Part shown: positions 1-8,069 of the stretch, one piece after another
Position numbering within the stretch: the stretch's first letter is position 1
Layout: each line of letters starts with the position of its first letter
NCBI GenBank assembly: GCA_946187325.1
Contig: CAMHQC010000022.1
Span: 1-36,802 of the forward strand
Source: an uncultured Clostridia bacterium
Lineage (GTDB): Bacteria; Bacillota; Clostridia; Oscillospirales; Acutalibacteraceae
Length of the DNA stretch: 36,802 nucleotides
Direction: 5' to 3'
Notes under the pieces: generated by a model
Databases searched by the model: none
Told to the model about the DNA's origin: nothing
The model's input: only the letters and a program-made list of their open reading frames with translations
Made by a program: the position numbers and the translations under genes

Positions 1-93
1 CCGCTCGTCTAATCTGTTCCGAGTTCTTCGAACTCTTTACAGCTTAGTCCTCGCCGGTCGTTAATCGAGGGCTTCGCTCCTCGGCTTTTCTAT
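1..93. other. Left-edge noncoding DNA with small hairpins
   Basis: No convincing coding frame is visible here. Two perfect short hairpins are present: GAGTTC-ttc-GAACTC near 21-35, and CGAGG with CCTCG around the loop gcttcgct near 66-83. The second is followed by a short T-rich stretch (gcttttct), so it may end a plus-strand transcript arriving from outside the window. This looks like intergenic DNA downstream of an unseen gene, but the window edge prevents a firm call. Confidence 0.35.
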
Positions 94-124
94 AAAAAAG
101 GAGCAAGCTGTTCGCTCACTCCTT
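94..124 (-). terminator. Rho-independent terminator of the membrane-protein gene
   Basis: Read on the minus strand, AAGGAG at 119-124 pairs with CTCCTT at 98-103. An internal TG/TG loop and an inner AGC/GCT pairing follow, closing a GAACA loop. A run of six T (plus-strand A 94-99) follows the stem. It lies about 75 bases after the stop of the minus-strand gene ending at 197. Confidence 0.65.
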
Positions 125-196
125 ACACTTTCAATATTCAACGATAGAATTATAACACTTTATGATTATAATTGCAAGTATTTTCTTAAAAATAAT

Positions 197-763
197 TTAG
201 AAAACGATGTCGTTGGAATCGTCCTTATAAGCTTTGGGCTCTTTTTCGCCGTGGAAAACAATCCGGTACATTATCTCGAACACCAGGAAAACCAGCTTCA
301 TAAACATAAATACCGACAAAGTAATTACAACGAAATAGCCGAGACCGTTTGTAATAAGCGATTTCTCGACGAGCTTTCCGTCTACTTCAACAACATACTT
401 AACCGTTAACGCCAGGTAATAGAAAACGCCGCTTACGCCGAACTCAACCAATGTCGCGAATCTTGGTAGAAAAATAAGAACAGCGAGGAAAACCAACAGA
501 CAAATAACCCAGAAAACAATCTTTGCCGCGTTGTCTGTCGGATCAAAAAATCCGCTCAAATATCTTGAGGTTATCATTTCATAGAAACGCGCGCAAACTA
601 TATTGGACGGGATTAAGAATATTAAAAACGGTAATACAATACGGATAAATACCGAGTACCAACGACCCATATCCTCCTTGTAGCTGTCTATTTCGTCAAG
701 ATACCAGCCGATTTTATCTTTTCTGTCTTTAAATTGATGTTTATGTCCGCTTTTTTCAGCCAT
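197..763 (-). CDS. Hypothetical four-helix membrane protein
   Basis: A 188-residue protein of no family I recognise. A soluble basic N-terminus of about 35 residues precedes roughly four hydrophobic segments: FIRIVLPFLIFLIP, IVFWVICLLVFLAVLIFL, FGVSGVFYYLAL and FVVITLSVFMFMKLVFLVF. The tail is charged (GEKEPKAYKDDSND). The reading frame extends three codons upstream to a GTG. The ATG at 763 is preferred because GAGGTG sits six bases before it, and the upstream GTG would be part of that ribosome site. It is transcribed alone, with its own promoter (794-822) and terminator (94-124). It is probably an integral cytoplasmic-membrane protein; no function can be read from sequence. Confidence 0.75.
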   Translation of the reverse strand: MAEKSGHKHQFKDRKDKIGWYLDEIDSYKEDMGRWYSVFIRIVLPFLIFLIPSNIVCARFYEMITSRYLSGFFDPTDNAAKIVFWVICLLVFLAVLIFLPRFATLVEFGVSGVFYYLALTVKYVVEVDGKLVEKSLITNGLGYFVVITLSVFMFMKLVFLVFEIMYRIVFHGEKEPKAYKDDSNDIVF

Positions 764-793
764 TAAACTCACCTCGTTTATCTTTATAAATTA

Positions 794-822
794 ACTTTAC
801 CAAATATACGCCTAAAAGTCAA
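794..822 (-). promoter_or_regulatory. Sigma-A promoter for the membrane-protein gene
   Basis: On the minus strand, TTGACT (817-822) is followed after 17 bases by TAAAGT (794-799), about 30 bases before the ATG at 763. The -35 box is near consensus and the -10 box matches 4 of 6. Confidence 0.5.
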
Positions 823-834
823 TAAAATAAGAGC

Positions 835-865
835 GAAAATAAACCGCGCAGATTTTTCTGCGCGG
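835..865 (-). terminator. Terminator of the GldAFG/DUF4340 operon
   Basis: A perfect 8-bp stem, CCGCGCAG (844-851) with CTGCGCGG (858-865), closes a 6-base loop. On the minus strand it is followed by TTTATTTT. It lies just past the stop of the last gene of the operon. Confidence 0.8.
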
Positions 866-873
866 CTTATGAT

Positions 874-2553
874 TTAGTAAAAGCTCTTAACTTCTTTATC
901 CTTTGCTACTGTCGGAGTTTGGGAGATAAGCTTTTCTACGTAATTCGCGTAAACGGTGCCGACTGACTTTGAGTTTACGGAAGCTATATACTTAGAGCCT
1001 GATTTATGGAAGGTAACCGTATCAGCCTTTCTCGAACCCGAGTAAGTATATTTAATAGAAAGAGCGGGTGTTCCCGACGCGGAAGCGCCGTTCTTTTCGG
1101 CTTTGGTGATAAGGGTTGCGTTTTTGTAGAACGTTTCGAAGTTACCCTCATCAAGCTTTTTGTTTTTATAGCTTGTAGAAGTATCGGTTGTAGTGGTGTC
1201 ATCGCCGTCCTCATCGGTGGTTTTTGTTTCGGTAGTTTTAATGTCGAAGTTGTATGTTTTTCCCGAAAAGCTTACCGACATCTGTTTAAGTCCGCTGAGA
1301 TCGGGATTTAATACATAGTTCGAGATAAGCTTCTTTTCGGTGGTATTAACCCACGGAATAGACGAGGAAGCTATTTTATAAACGACGTTTCCGCCGTTGT
1401 TCATAAGATAGCAGTCGCCCTTAGCGTCGGGCTTAGACGCGATAAGGCTAACGGTTGTGTCCGAATATTTAGCGAACAGCTTGGCGTAAGGATTCGAAAG
1501 CCCTAAGGAAGAAAGCTTCGAAGCACTCGGGTTAAGCGCCGCTACACTTTTAGCGTAAAGGCCTCGGATCGCTCCCGTAACGTTGCTCGCCTCGGTATTG
1601 TCGGCATAAGTGTTTACGGGCGATACTATTACATTAGCTGCCGAAACGTATTCGGTATCGGGGTTAGGCGTCATAGTAATACCTCGGCTGAATTTTGAAC
1701 CCGAAAGAGTGAGAGTTTTATACTCGCTGGTATTATTATCGGAAGCGGACTTGTTAATAGTAAGGCTGATGTATTTATTTACGCCGTATAAGAACTTAGA
1801 TACGGTGTCTTTATCGCACAGAAAAACAGATTTTCCCGTACCGAACATAACGTAAGTACCTAAGTTTTGAGCCGCGTCGTTGCCGACCTTAAACACAGAC
1901 TTGGTATTATCGGTATAGGTTACTTTTACGGTAGCTCTGGGCTTATCAAGTCCGAAGTCCTTTAAATTAGAGCTCGCGTCCTCGGAAGATACCGAGCTGA
2001 ATTTCAGCGTAGCGCACGCGTTGGCGATTTCGTCCGCGATACCGTCCTGAAGTGTAAAGTTTTCGTAGCCGATAAGCTTATAAACCGTCGCGTCGGTTTT
2101 ATATACGGCTTTTTTCGTTTTAGGATCGGTTTCCTTTGTTTTGGTTTTCGGGGTGTAGGAGCTTATCGAGTAGCTTCCCGAGGTGTTTTTAACTTCAATT
2201 TTGGTGATATCGGCGGGAACCTTGTCGATAAGATTACCGCTGCCGTTTTCCTTAATCTTTCCGTTGGGATCAGCTTTAACACTTACCTCGTGAACGTTAT
2301 TTTTTACGTTGTTCTTGACGGTAGCGGGGCCTTTGATAGCGGAATCGTTTTGTTCCTTCGGCATAAAGAGCAGAGCCGCTCCTATTCCCGCGAGCGCGAC
2401 CGCCGCGGCTATAACGATAACGAGTGCTTTTATATGGCCGTTCTTCTTCTTTGGCGAGGATGTTTTTTCGGTCGGAGTTTCGAATTTTTCGAGTATATCC
2501 TCGTATTCCTTATCGTTTTCGACTAAGGCTTCGTTTTTAATTTCGTCACTCAT
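874..2553 (-). CDS. DUF4340-containing membrane-anchored protein
   Basis: 559 residues. About 40 charged cytoplasmic residues precede one transmembrane helix (about 42-66, rich in Ala/Val/Ile), followed by a large Ser/Thr/Lys-rich exterior domain. The exterior part resembles DUF4340, with repeats of the type 'YKLIGYENFTLQDG...LKDFGLDKP' and 'LSSLGLSNPYAKLFAKY'. DUF4340 proteins are commonly encoded beside GldG-type ABC transporter components, as here. The start ATG overlaps the stop of the upstream gldG-like gene as TAATG, so translation is likely coupled. A low-complexity segment (ETKTTDEDGDDTTTTDTSTS) lies in the C-terminal half. Its role is probably as an extracytoplasmic partner of the transporter; the substrate is unknown. 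Confidence 0.8.
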   Translation of the reverse strand: MSDEIKNEALVENDKEYEDILEKFETPTEKTSSPKKKNGHIKALVIVIAAAVALAGIGAALLFMPKEQNDSAIKGPATVKNNVKNNVHEVSVKADPNGKIKENGSGNLIDKVPADITKIEVKNTSGSYSISSYTPKTKTKETDPKTKKAVYKTDATVYKLIGYENFTLQDGIADEIANACATLKFSSVSSEDASSNLKDFGLDKPRATVKVTYTDNTKSVFKVGNDAAQNLGTYVMFGTGKSVFLCDKDTVSKFLYGVNKYISLTINKSASDNNTSEYKTLTLSGSKFSRGITMTPNPDTEYVSAANVIVSPVNTYADNTEASNVTGAIRGLYAKSVAALNPSASKLSSLGLSNPYAKLFAKYSDTTVSLIASKPDAKGDCYLMNNGGNVVYKIASSSIPWVNTTEKKLISNYVLNPDLSGLKQMSVSFSGKTYNFDIKTTETKTTDEDGDDTTTTDTSTSYKNKKLDEGNFETFYKNATLITKAEKNGASASGTPALSIKYTYSGSRKADTVTFHKSGSKYIASVNSKSVGTVYANYVEKLISQTPTVAKDKEVKSFY

Positions 2554-4124
2554 TATTTAATCCTCCTGCGGATAAATACTATAAGTCCTATAACAAGGAT
2601 AATAATCGGGATAACACCGATAAATATTGTGCCTATAGCAACTACAGTCGAAGCGCTTGTAACGCCGAGCTCTGTTTCGTCGGTACCGGCGGACTTGATG
2701 GTGATACCCATATCTCCGCGGTTAGTAACCGTGTTGCAGAAGTTTACGATGTAGTTCGAGTTGTTGTAGGAAGTAGTATTCAGGAATGTTCCCGTAAACA
2801 TATAGGGTGAACCGAATACCGCGATATTAGATTTTTTATCGTCGGAAGCCGAGGCCGAACCGATTACAGCGGCGTTAACACTCTTTTTCTTATATTTTTC
2901 AAGGTCGCTTTCGCTTTTTAACTCGGAAGTATCTACGCTGAACGGTATAACTCCTACCGAGGATTCTACGCTAAGTAAAGCGGAAGCCTTGTTGCTGTCT
3001 TTAATCTGAATATTCCTTGTGTTGTAGACGATAGTCGGGATATTCGCGTCTTTTAAATCCGCGGTATAGGCGTCGTTTTTATAATCGGTAAGGAACATAT
3101 ACGGATTCTGTACGACATAGTCGTTGCTTGTACAGAACGCCAGTCCGTCGGATACCTTCATTCCGTATTCTTCCATAAGCTCGTCTAAGTTGGGAGTAGA
3201 GGTTTTAACATCCATAGGAATATAGATTAAGGTTTTACCTTTATCTCCGCCGTTATTGAGCCAGTCCGAAATTTTATCTACAGAATCTTTTGAGAGGTCG
3301 ACTGTTGGGGCGTAGAGGATAGCGATTTTCGAGGATTTCCTGAGTTTTTGAGTGGTGAGGTTAATCTCCTTGGTTGAGTAAGCGTTCTGTTTAAGGAGAG
3401 TTTGCAGCGCTCCGTAATGCTCCTCGTCCTCGCCCGAGCCTGTGATGATATCTATGCCGATTTTGTCGGCGGTGGTGACGTCGAGTATACCTGTAATTAC
3501 CGCCTGCTCGATTTTAGTGCCTGTATAAGCGTAGGTACCCGAGTAGTTGTAGCTTTCGCTGTCGTAATCGAAGCAGTCGTCTAAGGACAGAGCGGTATAG
3601 TTATCGCCCGCGTCTACGATAATCAGGTTGTTGGCGTTTTCGGCGTTCCAGTCAATGCTTGAATATTTTCCCGTAAAGGTCGGGTTAGTTGAAAGGTCGA
3701 TAAATTTTACGGTAAGCTTATCGCTCTTAGCGTCCATCTTCTTTAAAAGTTTATCCGCCTGAACGAAATACTGCGCGCCCGACGAAGCGCCGAGACCGCT
3801 TTTAAATGTGCTTTCACGGGTGAGCACATATACCGTAATATCGTTCTTGAGCTTGGAGATATACTCTGAGGTGTCCTTCTGGAGCTGATAGCTCTGTGAA
3901 GAAGTCATATCGAACTGCAAGCTCGGGAACCTGTCGGTTAAAAGTCCCGTAACGAAGTTGAGTAGTATTATAAGACAGATAAACACCGCTACAATCGCTG
4001 TGGCGATTGTACCGCGCTTAGCTTTTCTCGACTTTAGAAAAGCGATAAATTTATTGGGTTTCTTTTTAATATTTGCTTCGGGAGTTTCGGGAGTGTTGTT
4101 TTCGATTAAATCTTTTTTACTCAT
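2553..4124 (-). CDS. GldG-type ABC transporter auxiliary protein
   Basis: 523 residues. A basic cytoplasmic N-terminus (KKKPNKFIAFLKSRKAKR) and a transmembrane helix at about 40-62 come first. A large extracytoplasmic region follows, then a C-terminal helix (about 494-517) ending in RRRIK. The exterior region fits the GldG/ABC-type auxiliary family (PF09822): 'ITVYVLTRESTFKSG', 'FIDLSTNPTFTGKY', and later 'DKIGIDIITGSGEDEEHYGALQTLLKQNAY' split over its middle. In Flavobacterium, GldG works with GldA and GldF; homologues are widespread in non-gliding Firmicutes with unknown cargo. A textbook AAGGAGGT lies five bases before the ATG, placed over the stop of the permease gene, so the two are co-transcribed. 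Confidence 0.85.
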   Translation of the reverse strand: MSKKDLIENNTPETPEANIKKKPNKFIAFLKSRKAKRGTIATAIVAVFICLIILLNFVTGLLTDRFPSLQFDMTSSQSYQLQKDTSEYISKLKNDITVYVLTRESTFKSGLGASSGAQYFVQADKLLKKMDAKSDKLTVKFIDLSTNPTFTGKYSSIDWNAENANNLIIVDAGDNYTALSLDDCFDYDSESYNYSGTYAYTGTKIEQAVITGILDVTTADKIGIDIITGSGEDEEHYGALQTLLKQNAYSTKEINLTTQKLRKSSKIAILYAPTVDLSKDSVDKISDWLNNGGDKGKTLIYIPMDVKTSTPNLDELMEEYGMKVSDGLAFCTSNDYVVQNPYMFLTDYKNDAYTADLKDANIPTIVYNTRNIQIKDSNKASALLSVESSVGVIPFSVDTSELKSESDLEKYKKKSVNAAVIGSASASDDKKSNIAVFGSPYMFTGTFLNTTSYNNSNYIVNFCNTVTNRGDMGITIKSAGTDETELGVTSASTVVAIGTIFIGVIPIIILVIGLIVFIRRRIK

Positions 4125-4135
4125 AATTTACCTCC

Positions 4136-4843
4136 TTAGCTCCAGCGTTTTCTCTCGAATACGCGGATAGTAAAGAAAAGGAAGAGAGCGATTACGCTCA
4201 GGAAGAATACTACGTCACGTAAGTCGAGGATACCGTATGTGAAATTCTGATAATAATTTGTGAACGAAATGGCGTTCAAAGCGGATGAAAGCCATTCTAC
4301 CGAGCTGAGCATCGAAACGAAGTTGCTCATCATATAAATGATAAAGCCTACGGCGATACCGACGATAGCGGCGATAACCTGGCTTTCGGTGAGCGCGCTG
4401 ATAAAAATGTCGATAGCGATAAGCGCTCCGCCCAAAAGCAGAATACCGATAGTGGTACAGATTATTACAGCCCAGTTCGCAGGCGTGAACATCTGGATAA
4501 CCGCGCCGAACACGAAGAATATTACACAGCAAATAGCGTAAAGCGCGAACGCTCCCAAGAATTTACCGAGCACAATCTCGAATAAAGAAGCGGGGGAGGT
4601 TAAAAGCGCCTGGTCGGTTTTCTGACGTTTTTCCTCGCTGAAGGATTTCATCGCGATAATCGGAGTGAGGTAAACGATGATTATAAACATATTGCTGAAC
4701 ACATAGCTTAGAGAAGATGTGTTCGATAAAAAGCAGGTTACCGTGAAGAATAAACCCGCGAAACCGAAAAATACCGCCATAACGATATAGGCGATAGCGG
4801 AGTTAAAATAAGAGCTGAGCTCTCTTTTAAAAATCGCGCCCAT
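4136..4843 (-). CDS. ABC transporter permease, GldF / ABC-2 type
   Basis: 235 residues with six predicted hydrophobic helices, in the pattern of ABC-2-type permeases. It starts MGAIFKRELSSYFNSAIAYI, the usual N-terminal 'FKREL..YF.SP.AYI' of the GldF group. The segment 'PIIAMKSFSEEKRQKTDQALLT' is split by the usual cytoplasmic coupling region (FSEEKRQKTDQ..LTSP), which meets the ATPase. It is the usual length for single-domain GldF proteins. The ATG directly follows the TAA of the ATPase gene (TAAATG), with GGAGGTG eight bases upstream. It probably forms the membrane channel with the ATPase encoded just upstream and the GldG-like protein downstream. Confidence 0.88.
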   Translation of the reverse strand: MGAIFKRELSSYFNSAIAYIVMAVFFGFAGLFFTVTCFLSNTSSLSYVFSNMFIIIVYLTPIIAMKSFSEEKRQKTDQALLTSPASLFEIVLGKFLGAFALYAICCVIFFVFGAVIQMFTPANWAVIICTTIGILLLGGALIAIDIFISALTESQVIAAIVGIAVGFIIYMMSNFVSMLSSVEWLSSALNAISFTNYYQNFTYGILDLRDVVFFLSVIALFLFFTIRVFERKRWS

Positions 4844-5803
4844 TTACTTCACACCTCCTATATTTTTTCTCTGATCCTGGCTTACGAGCTTTAAGAAGCT
4901 GTCCTCCAGGGTTTCGTTTCCGTTTTGCATATCTAAAATAACGCAGTCAGCGCCTGCGATTGCCTTAAATACATCGCGTCTTACATCGATGCCGTTTTTA
5001 TATTCTACGACATAACGCGCGGTTTTATTGCCGATGTCGTGTTGCTTACGGATTTTGATAACGCCCGGGATAACCTTAAGAGCGTCGAGTACGGTCGAGG
5101 ACGAGCCCTCGATATCGAGCCTTAACTTCTGCTCTCCCGAGATAGACGCGCTTAGATTCTCAGCCTTTTCGTCTGCTACGATTTTTCCGTTAGAGATAAC
5201 GATAATTCTGTCGCAAATAGCCGAAACCTCGGAAAGCACGTGGGAGGAGAAAATCACCGTGTGTTTTTTGCCGAGGTTGCGGATAAGCGAGCGCATTTCG
5301 ATAATCTGCTGAGGGTCGAGACCTACGGTCGGCTCGTCGAGAATAAGTATCGGCGGGTTTCCGAGTAACGCCTGAGCGAAGCCTACGCGCTGGCGGTAAC
5401 CTTTCGAGAGATGTTTAATAATACGCTCGGATACGTCCGAAATTTTAACGAGGCGCATAACCTCGCTGATGTGTTCCTTTTTAGGAAGCTTGACCTTTTT
5501 TAAATCGAACATAAACTCGAGATATTTTCTAACCGTCATATCCACGTAAAGCGGCGGTATTTCGGGAAGATATCCGATATTTCCCTTAACTTTTTTCGGG
5601 TTGTCGAGAACCTCCGCGCCGTTAACGGTAACCGTTCCGCTCGACGAGGATATATAACCCGTAATCATATTCATAGTTGTGCTTTTTCCCGCGCCGTTAG
5701 GACCGAGAAAACCCAGGATTTCTCCGCTGTCTACCGTAAAGCTGATATCGTCGACAACGGTTACGTTTCCGTATCGCTTAGTCAGGTTTTTAACCTCAAC
5801 CAT
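4844..5803 (-). CDS. ABC transporter ATP-binding protein, GldA-type
   Basis: 319 residues. Walker A is GPNGAGKST (34-42), the Q-loop region is YLPEIPPLY (78-86), the signature is LSKGYRQR (132-139), Walker B is LILDEPTVGLD (153-163) and the switch histidine is H188 (SSHVL). About 100 residues follow the ATPase core, as is common in GldA/CcmA-type subunits. The frame continues eight codons upstream to another ATG, but AAGGAG lies eight bases before the ATG at 5803, so that start is chosen. It is the first gene of a four-gene operon and powers the GldF/GldG-type transporter. Confidence 0.92.
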   Translation of the reverse strand: MVEVKNLTKRYGNVTVVDDISFTVDSGEILGFLGPNGAGKSTTMNMITGYISSSSGTVTVNGAEVLDNPKKVKGNIGYLPEIPPLYVDMTVRKYLEFMFDLKKVKLPKKEHISEVMRLVKISDVSERIIKHLSKGYRQRVGFAQALLGNPPILILDEPTVGLDPQQIIEMRSLIRNLGKKHTVIFSSHVLSEVSAICDRIIVISNGKIVADEKAENLSASISGEQKLRLDIEGSSSTVLDALKVIPGVIKIRKQHDIGNKTARYVVEYKNGIDVRRDVFKAIAGADCVILDMQNGNETLEDSFLKLVSQDQRKNIGGVK

Positions 5804-5940
5804 GCTTTTCACTCCTTTTATGGACATTCTAATTTATTATAGTATAACATAAAAAAATATTTTTGGGGTAAAATAAATGAAAAAATCAGGAGCAGTTCAC
5901 AATTTTTCAGAAAACTATCACATTAAAAAAGGAGATACTT

Positions 5941-6294
5941 ATGGAATATGTAATCGCTTTTACGGTCGGAGGTTTTATCTGCGTTATAGGACAGATTCTT
6001 ATCGACAAAACTTCGCTCACTCCCGCGAGAATTCTTACGGGTTTTACGATAGCGGGGATAGTTTTAACGGCTTTCGGCGTTTATAAACCTCTCGTTGATT
6101 TCGCGGGCTCGGGCGCGAGCGTGCCTATTTCGGGATTCGGCTATCTTATGGCGTCGGGAGTTGAAAAAGCGGTAAAGGAGAACGGCGCGATCGGTATACT
6201 CACGGGAGCGTTAACCGCCGCCGCGGGCGGAATCTGCGCGGCGGTAACGGGTTCGGTAATCGCGGGACTTTTATCACGCTCAAAGGAAAAGTAA
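5941..6294 (+). CDS. spoVAE: Stage V sporulation protein AE (SpoVAE/SpoVAEb-like)
   Basis: 117 residues, nearly all hydrophobic, with about four membrane segments. It matches the small SpoVAC/SpoVAE family: N-terminal GGFICVIGQILIDKT, central 'TPARILTGFTIAG', then 'GVYKPLVDFAGSGASVPISG' around a conserved loop, and a Gly/Ala-rich C-terminal helix. In endospore formers the SpoVA proteins move calcium-dipicolinate into the forespore and release it on germination. spoVAC and spoVAD usually accompany this gene in an operon; here it stands alone between two ABC transporter loci. AAGGAG lies seven bases before the ATG. No clear sigma-G promoter was seen upstream. Confidence 0.85.
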   Translation: MEYVIAFTVGGFICVIGQILIDKTSLTPARILTGFTIAGIVLTAFGVYKPLVDFAGSGASVPISGFGYLMASGVEKAVKENGAIGILTGALTAAAGGICAAVTGSVIAGLLSRSKEK

Positions 6295-6312
6295 AGCAAG
6301 CGTTCTTGCTTT
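6293..6312. terminator. Hairpin at the end of spoVAE
   Basis: AAAGCAAG (6293-6300) pairs with CTTGCTTT (6305-6312) across a CGTT loop and overlaps the spoVAE stop codon. No T-run follows, so it is a weak or partial terminator. Its right arm also carries the likely -35 box of the exporter promoter. Confidence 0.4.
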
Positions 6313-6334
6313 AATCGTAGTCTTAGTTTATAAT
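6306..6334 (+). promoter_or_regulatory. Promoter of the ABC exporter operon
   Basis: TTGCTT (6306-6311), a 17-base spacer and a perfect TATAAT (6329-6334) lie 28 bases before the exporter ATG. The -35 box overlaps the 3' arm of the preceding hairpin. Confidence 0.55.
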
Positions 6335-6362
6335 ATATCTATAAACGATAAGGACTGTAAAA

Positions 6363-8069
6363 ATGTTTAAACTGAGAAGATTTTTAAAAGAATATAAGCT
6401 CCAGCTTATTGTAGGGCCGCTTTGTAAGTTATTCGAGGCGGTTCTTGAGTTGTTTGTTCCGCTTGTAATGGCGGGAATAATCGACAACGGAATACTGAAA
6501 AACGACACGGATTATATAATAAAAATGGGAATCGTCCTGCTGCTGCTTGCGGTAACGGGGTTAAGCTCCGCGCTCGTGTGTCAGTATATGGCTTCTTATA
6601 CCTCTCAGGGCGCGGGTACAAAAATCCGTGACGCGCTGTTTAAGCATATCGGAACATTATCCCACAAAGAGCTTGACGAAATCGGCACTCCCGCGCTTAT
6701 TACGAGGATGACGAGCGATATCAACGCGGTTCAGGCGAATGTCGCTATGACGATGAGGCTTCTGCTAAGGGCGCCGTTTCTTATTATCGGCGCGCTCGTT
6801 ATGGCGTGTTTTATAAATTTAGAGCTTTCGATTATTTTCTTTATATCTTCATTAATTATCGGGGTAATACTTTACCTCGTTATGAGTAAATCGCTTCCTT
6901 TTTACAAAAAAATTCAGAAAAGCTTAGACAGAATATCCCTGCTTTCGAGGGAGAATTTATCGGGAACCCGAGTTATACGAGCGTTCTCTAAGCAAAAGGC
7001 TCAGAACGATAACCTCAATAAAGAAGCGGAAAATTTAAGCTCGCTTTCGGTCAGGGTAGGACGTCTGTCCGCCTTGCTGAATCCCGCTACATACGCGGCG
7101 GCATACGGCGCGGTTATACTCATCCTTTATTTCGGCGCGGGAAAGGTTAATTCGGGCGGGCTTATGTCGGGCGATATAGTGGCGCTCGTGAGCTATATGA
7201 CACAGATTTTACTCGCAATGATAGTGCTGGCGAATTTAGTAGTTCTGTTGTCGAGAGGAAGCGCTTCCGCGGCTAGAATTAATGCCGTGTTCGAGACAGA
7301 GCCGTCGGTTAAGGAGCATAATTTAAACGAGATTCAAACCGACGAAACCGCCCCGAAGGTCGAGTTTAAAAACGTAACCTTTTCCTACGGAGGCGGTGAC
7401 AGCGAGATTGAAAATATAAGCTTTAAAATCGAGCGCGGAGCATTTACGGGTATTATCGGTACTACAGGCTCGGGAAAGAGCACGCTATTAAGCTTGATAA
7501 TGCGTTATTACGATACAAGCAGCGGAGAGGTTCTCGTTGACGGACGAAACGTCAAGGACTATCCGTTCTCTCAGTTGCGCGGAAAAATCGGCGTTGTACC
7601 GCAGAAATCGACTCTTTTCAGCGGGACAATTCGTGAAAATATGCTGTGGCAAACTCCCAACGCTTCTGACGACGAGATTTTTAGAGCGCTTAAAACCGCT
7701 CAGGCTGATTTTATAGACGACCTCGACAAATATGTTTCCCAAGGAGGATTGAACTTCTCGGGAGGACAGCGCCAAAGACTTTGTATCGCGAGAGCGATTG
7801 TAGGTTCTCCCGAGCTTGTAATTTTAGACGACAGCTTTTCCGCTCTCGACTTCGCTACCGAAAATAAACTTCGCGAAGAGCTTCTGAAAAATAAAGGTAC
7901 GACTTATATAGTAGTTACCCAGCGTTGCTCAACTATTATGAACGCCGATAAAATCCTCGTCTTAGAGGACGGCAGGCTCGAGGGCGAGGGCACTCATAAG
8001 GAGCTAATTAAAAATTGCGGGGCTTATAGAGAAATCTGCCTTTCCCAGCTGAAAGAGGTGGAGCTATGA
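6363..8069 (+). CDS. ABC exporter half, degenerate-site subunit
   Basis: 568 residues: an N-terminal six-helix exporter membrane domain (about 1-310) and a C-terminal ATPase domain. Walker A is GTTGSGKS (366-373) and the signature is FSGGQ (465-469). The residue after Walker B is D490 (LVILDD) where a catalytic Glu is expected, and the switch histidine is replaced by Q520 (VTQRCST). This set of changes is typical of the degenerate-site partner in heterodimeric exporters such as TM287/288 and BmrCD. The stop overlaps the next start as ATGA, so the two halves are translationally coupled. AAGGA lies eight bases before the start. Substrate unknown; drug or peptide export is possible. Confidence 0.92.
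   Translation: MFKLRRFLKEYKLQLIVGPLCKLFEAVLELFVPLVMAGIIDNGILKNDTDYIIKMGIVLLLLAVTGLSSALVCQYMASYTSQGAGTKIRDALFKHIGTLSHKELDEIGTPALITRMTSDINAVQANVAMTMRLLLRAPFLIIGALVMACFINLELSIIFFISSLIIGVILYLVMSKSLPFYKKIQKSLDRISLLSRENLSGTRVIRAFSKQKAQNDNLNKEAENLSSLSVRVGRLSALLNPATYAAAYGAVILILYFGAGKVNSGGLMSGDIVALVSYMTQILLAMIVLANLVVLLSRGSASAARINAVFETEPSVKEHNLNEIQTDETAPKVEFKNVTFSYGGGDSEIENISFKIERGAFTGIIGTTGSGKSTLLSLIMRYYDTSSGEVLVDGRNVKDYPFSQLRGKIGVVPQKSTLFSGTIRENMLWQTPNASDDEIFRALKTAQADFIDDLDKYVSQGGLNFSGGQRQRLCIARAIVGSPELVILDDSFSALDFATENKLREELLKNKGTTYIVVTQRCSTIMNADKILVLEDGRLEGEGTHKELIKNCGAYREICLSQLKEVEL

Noticed and set aside
1..93. Possible tRNA or rRNA fragment at the left edge
   Set aside because: No T-loop GGTTCGA pattern, acceptor stem or rRNA string can be found; the hairpins are short and isolated.
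5877..6086. Open frame starting 64 bases before spoVAE and overlapping it
   Set aside because: It overlaps spoVAE in another frame, reads as low-complexity Tyr/Arg/Ser, and the real ribosome site serves the ATG at 5941.
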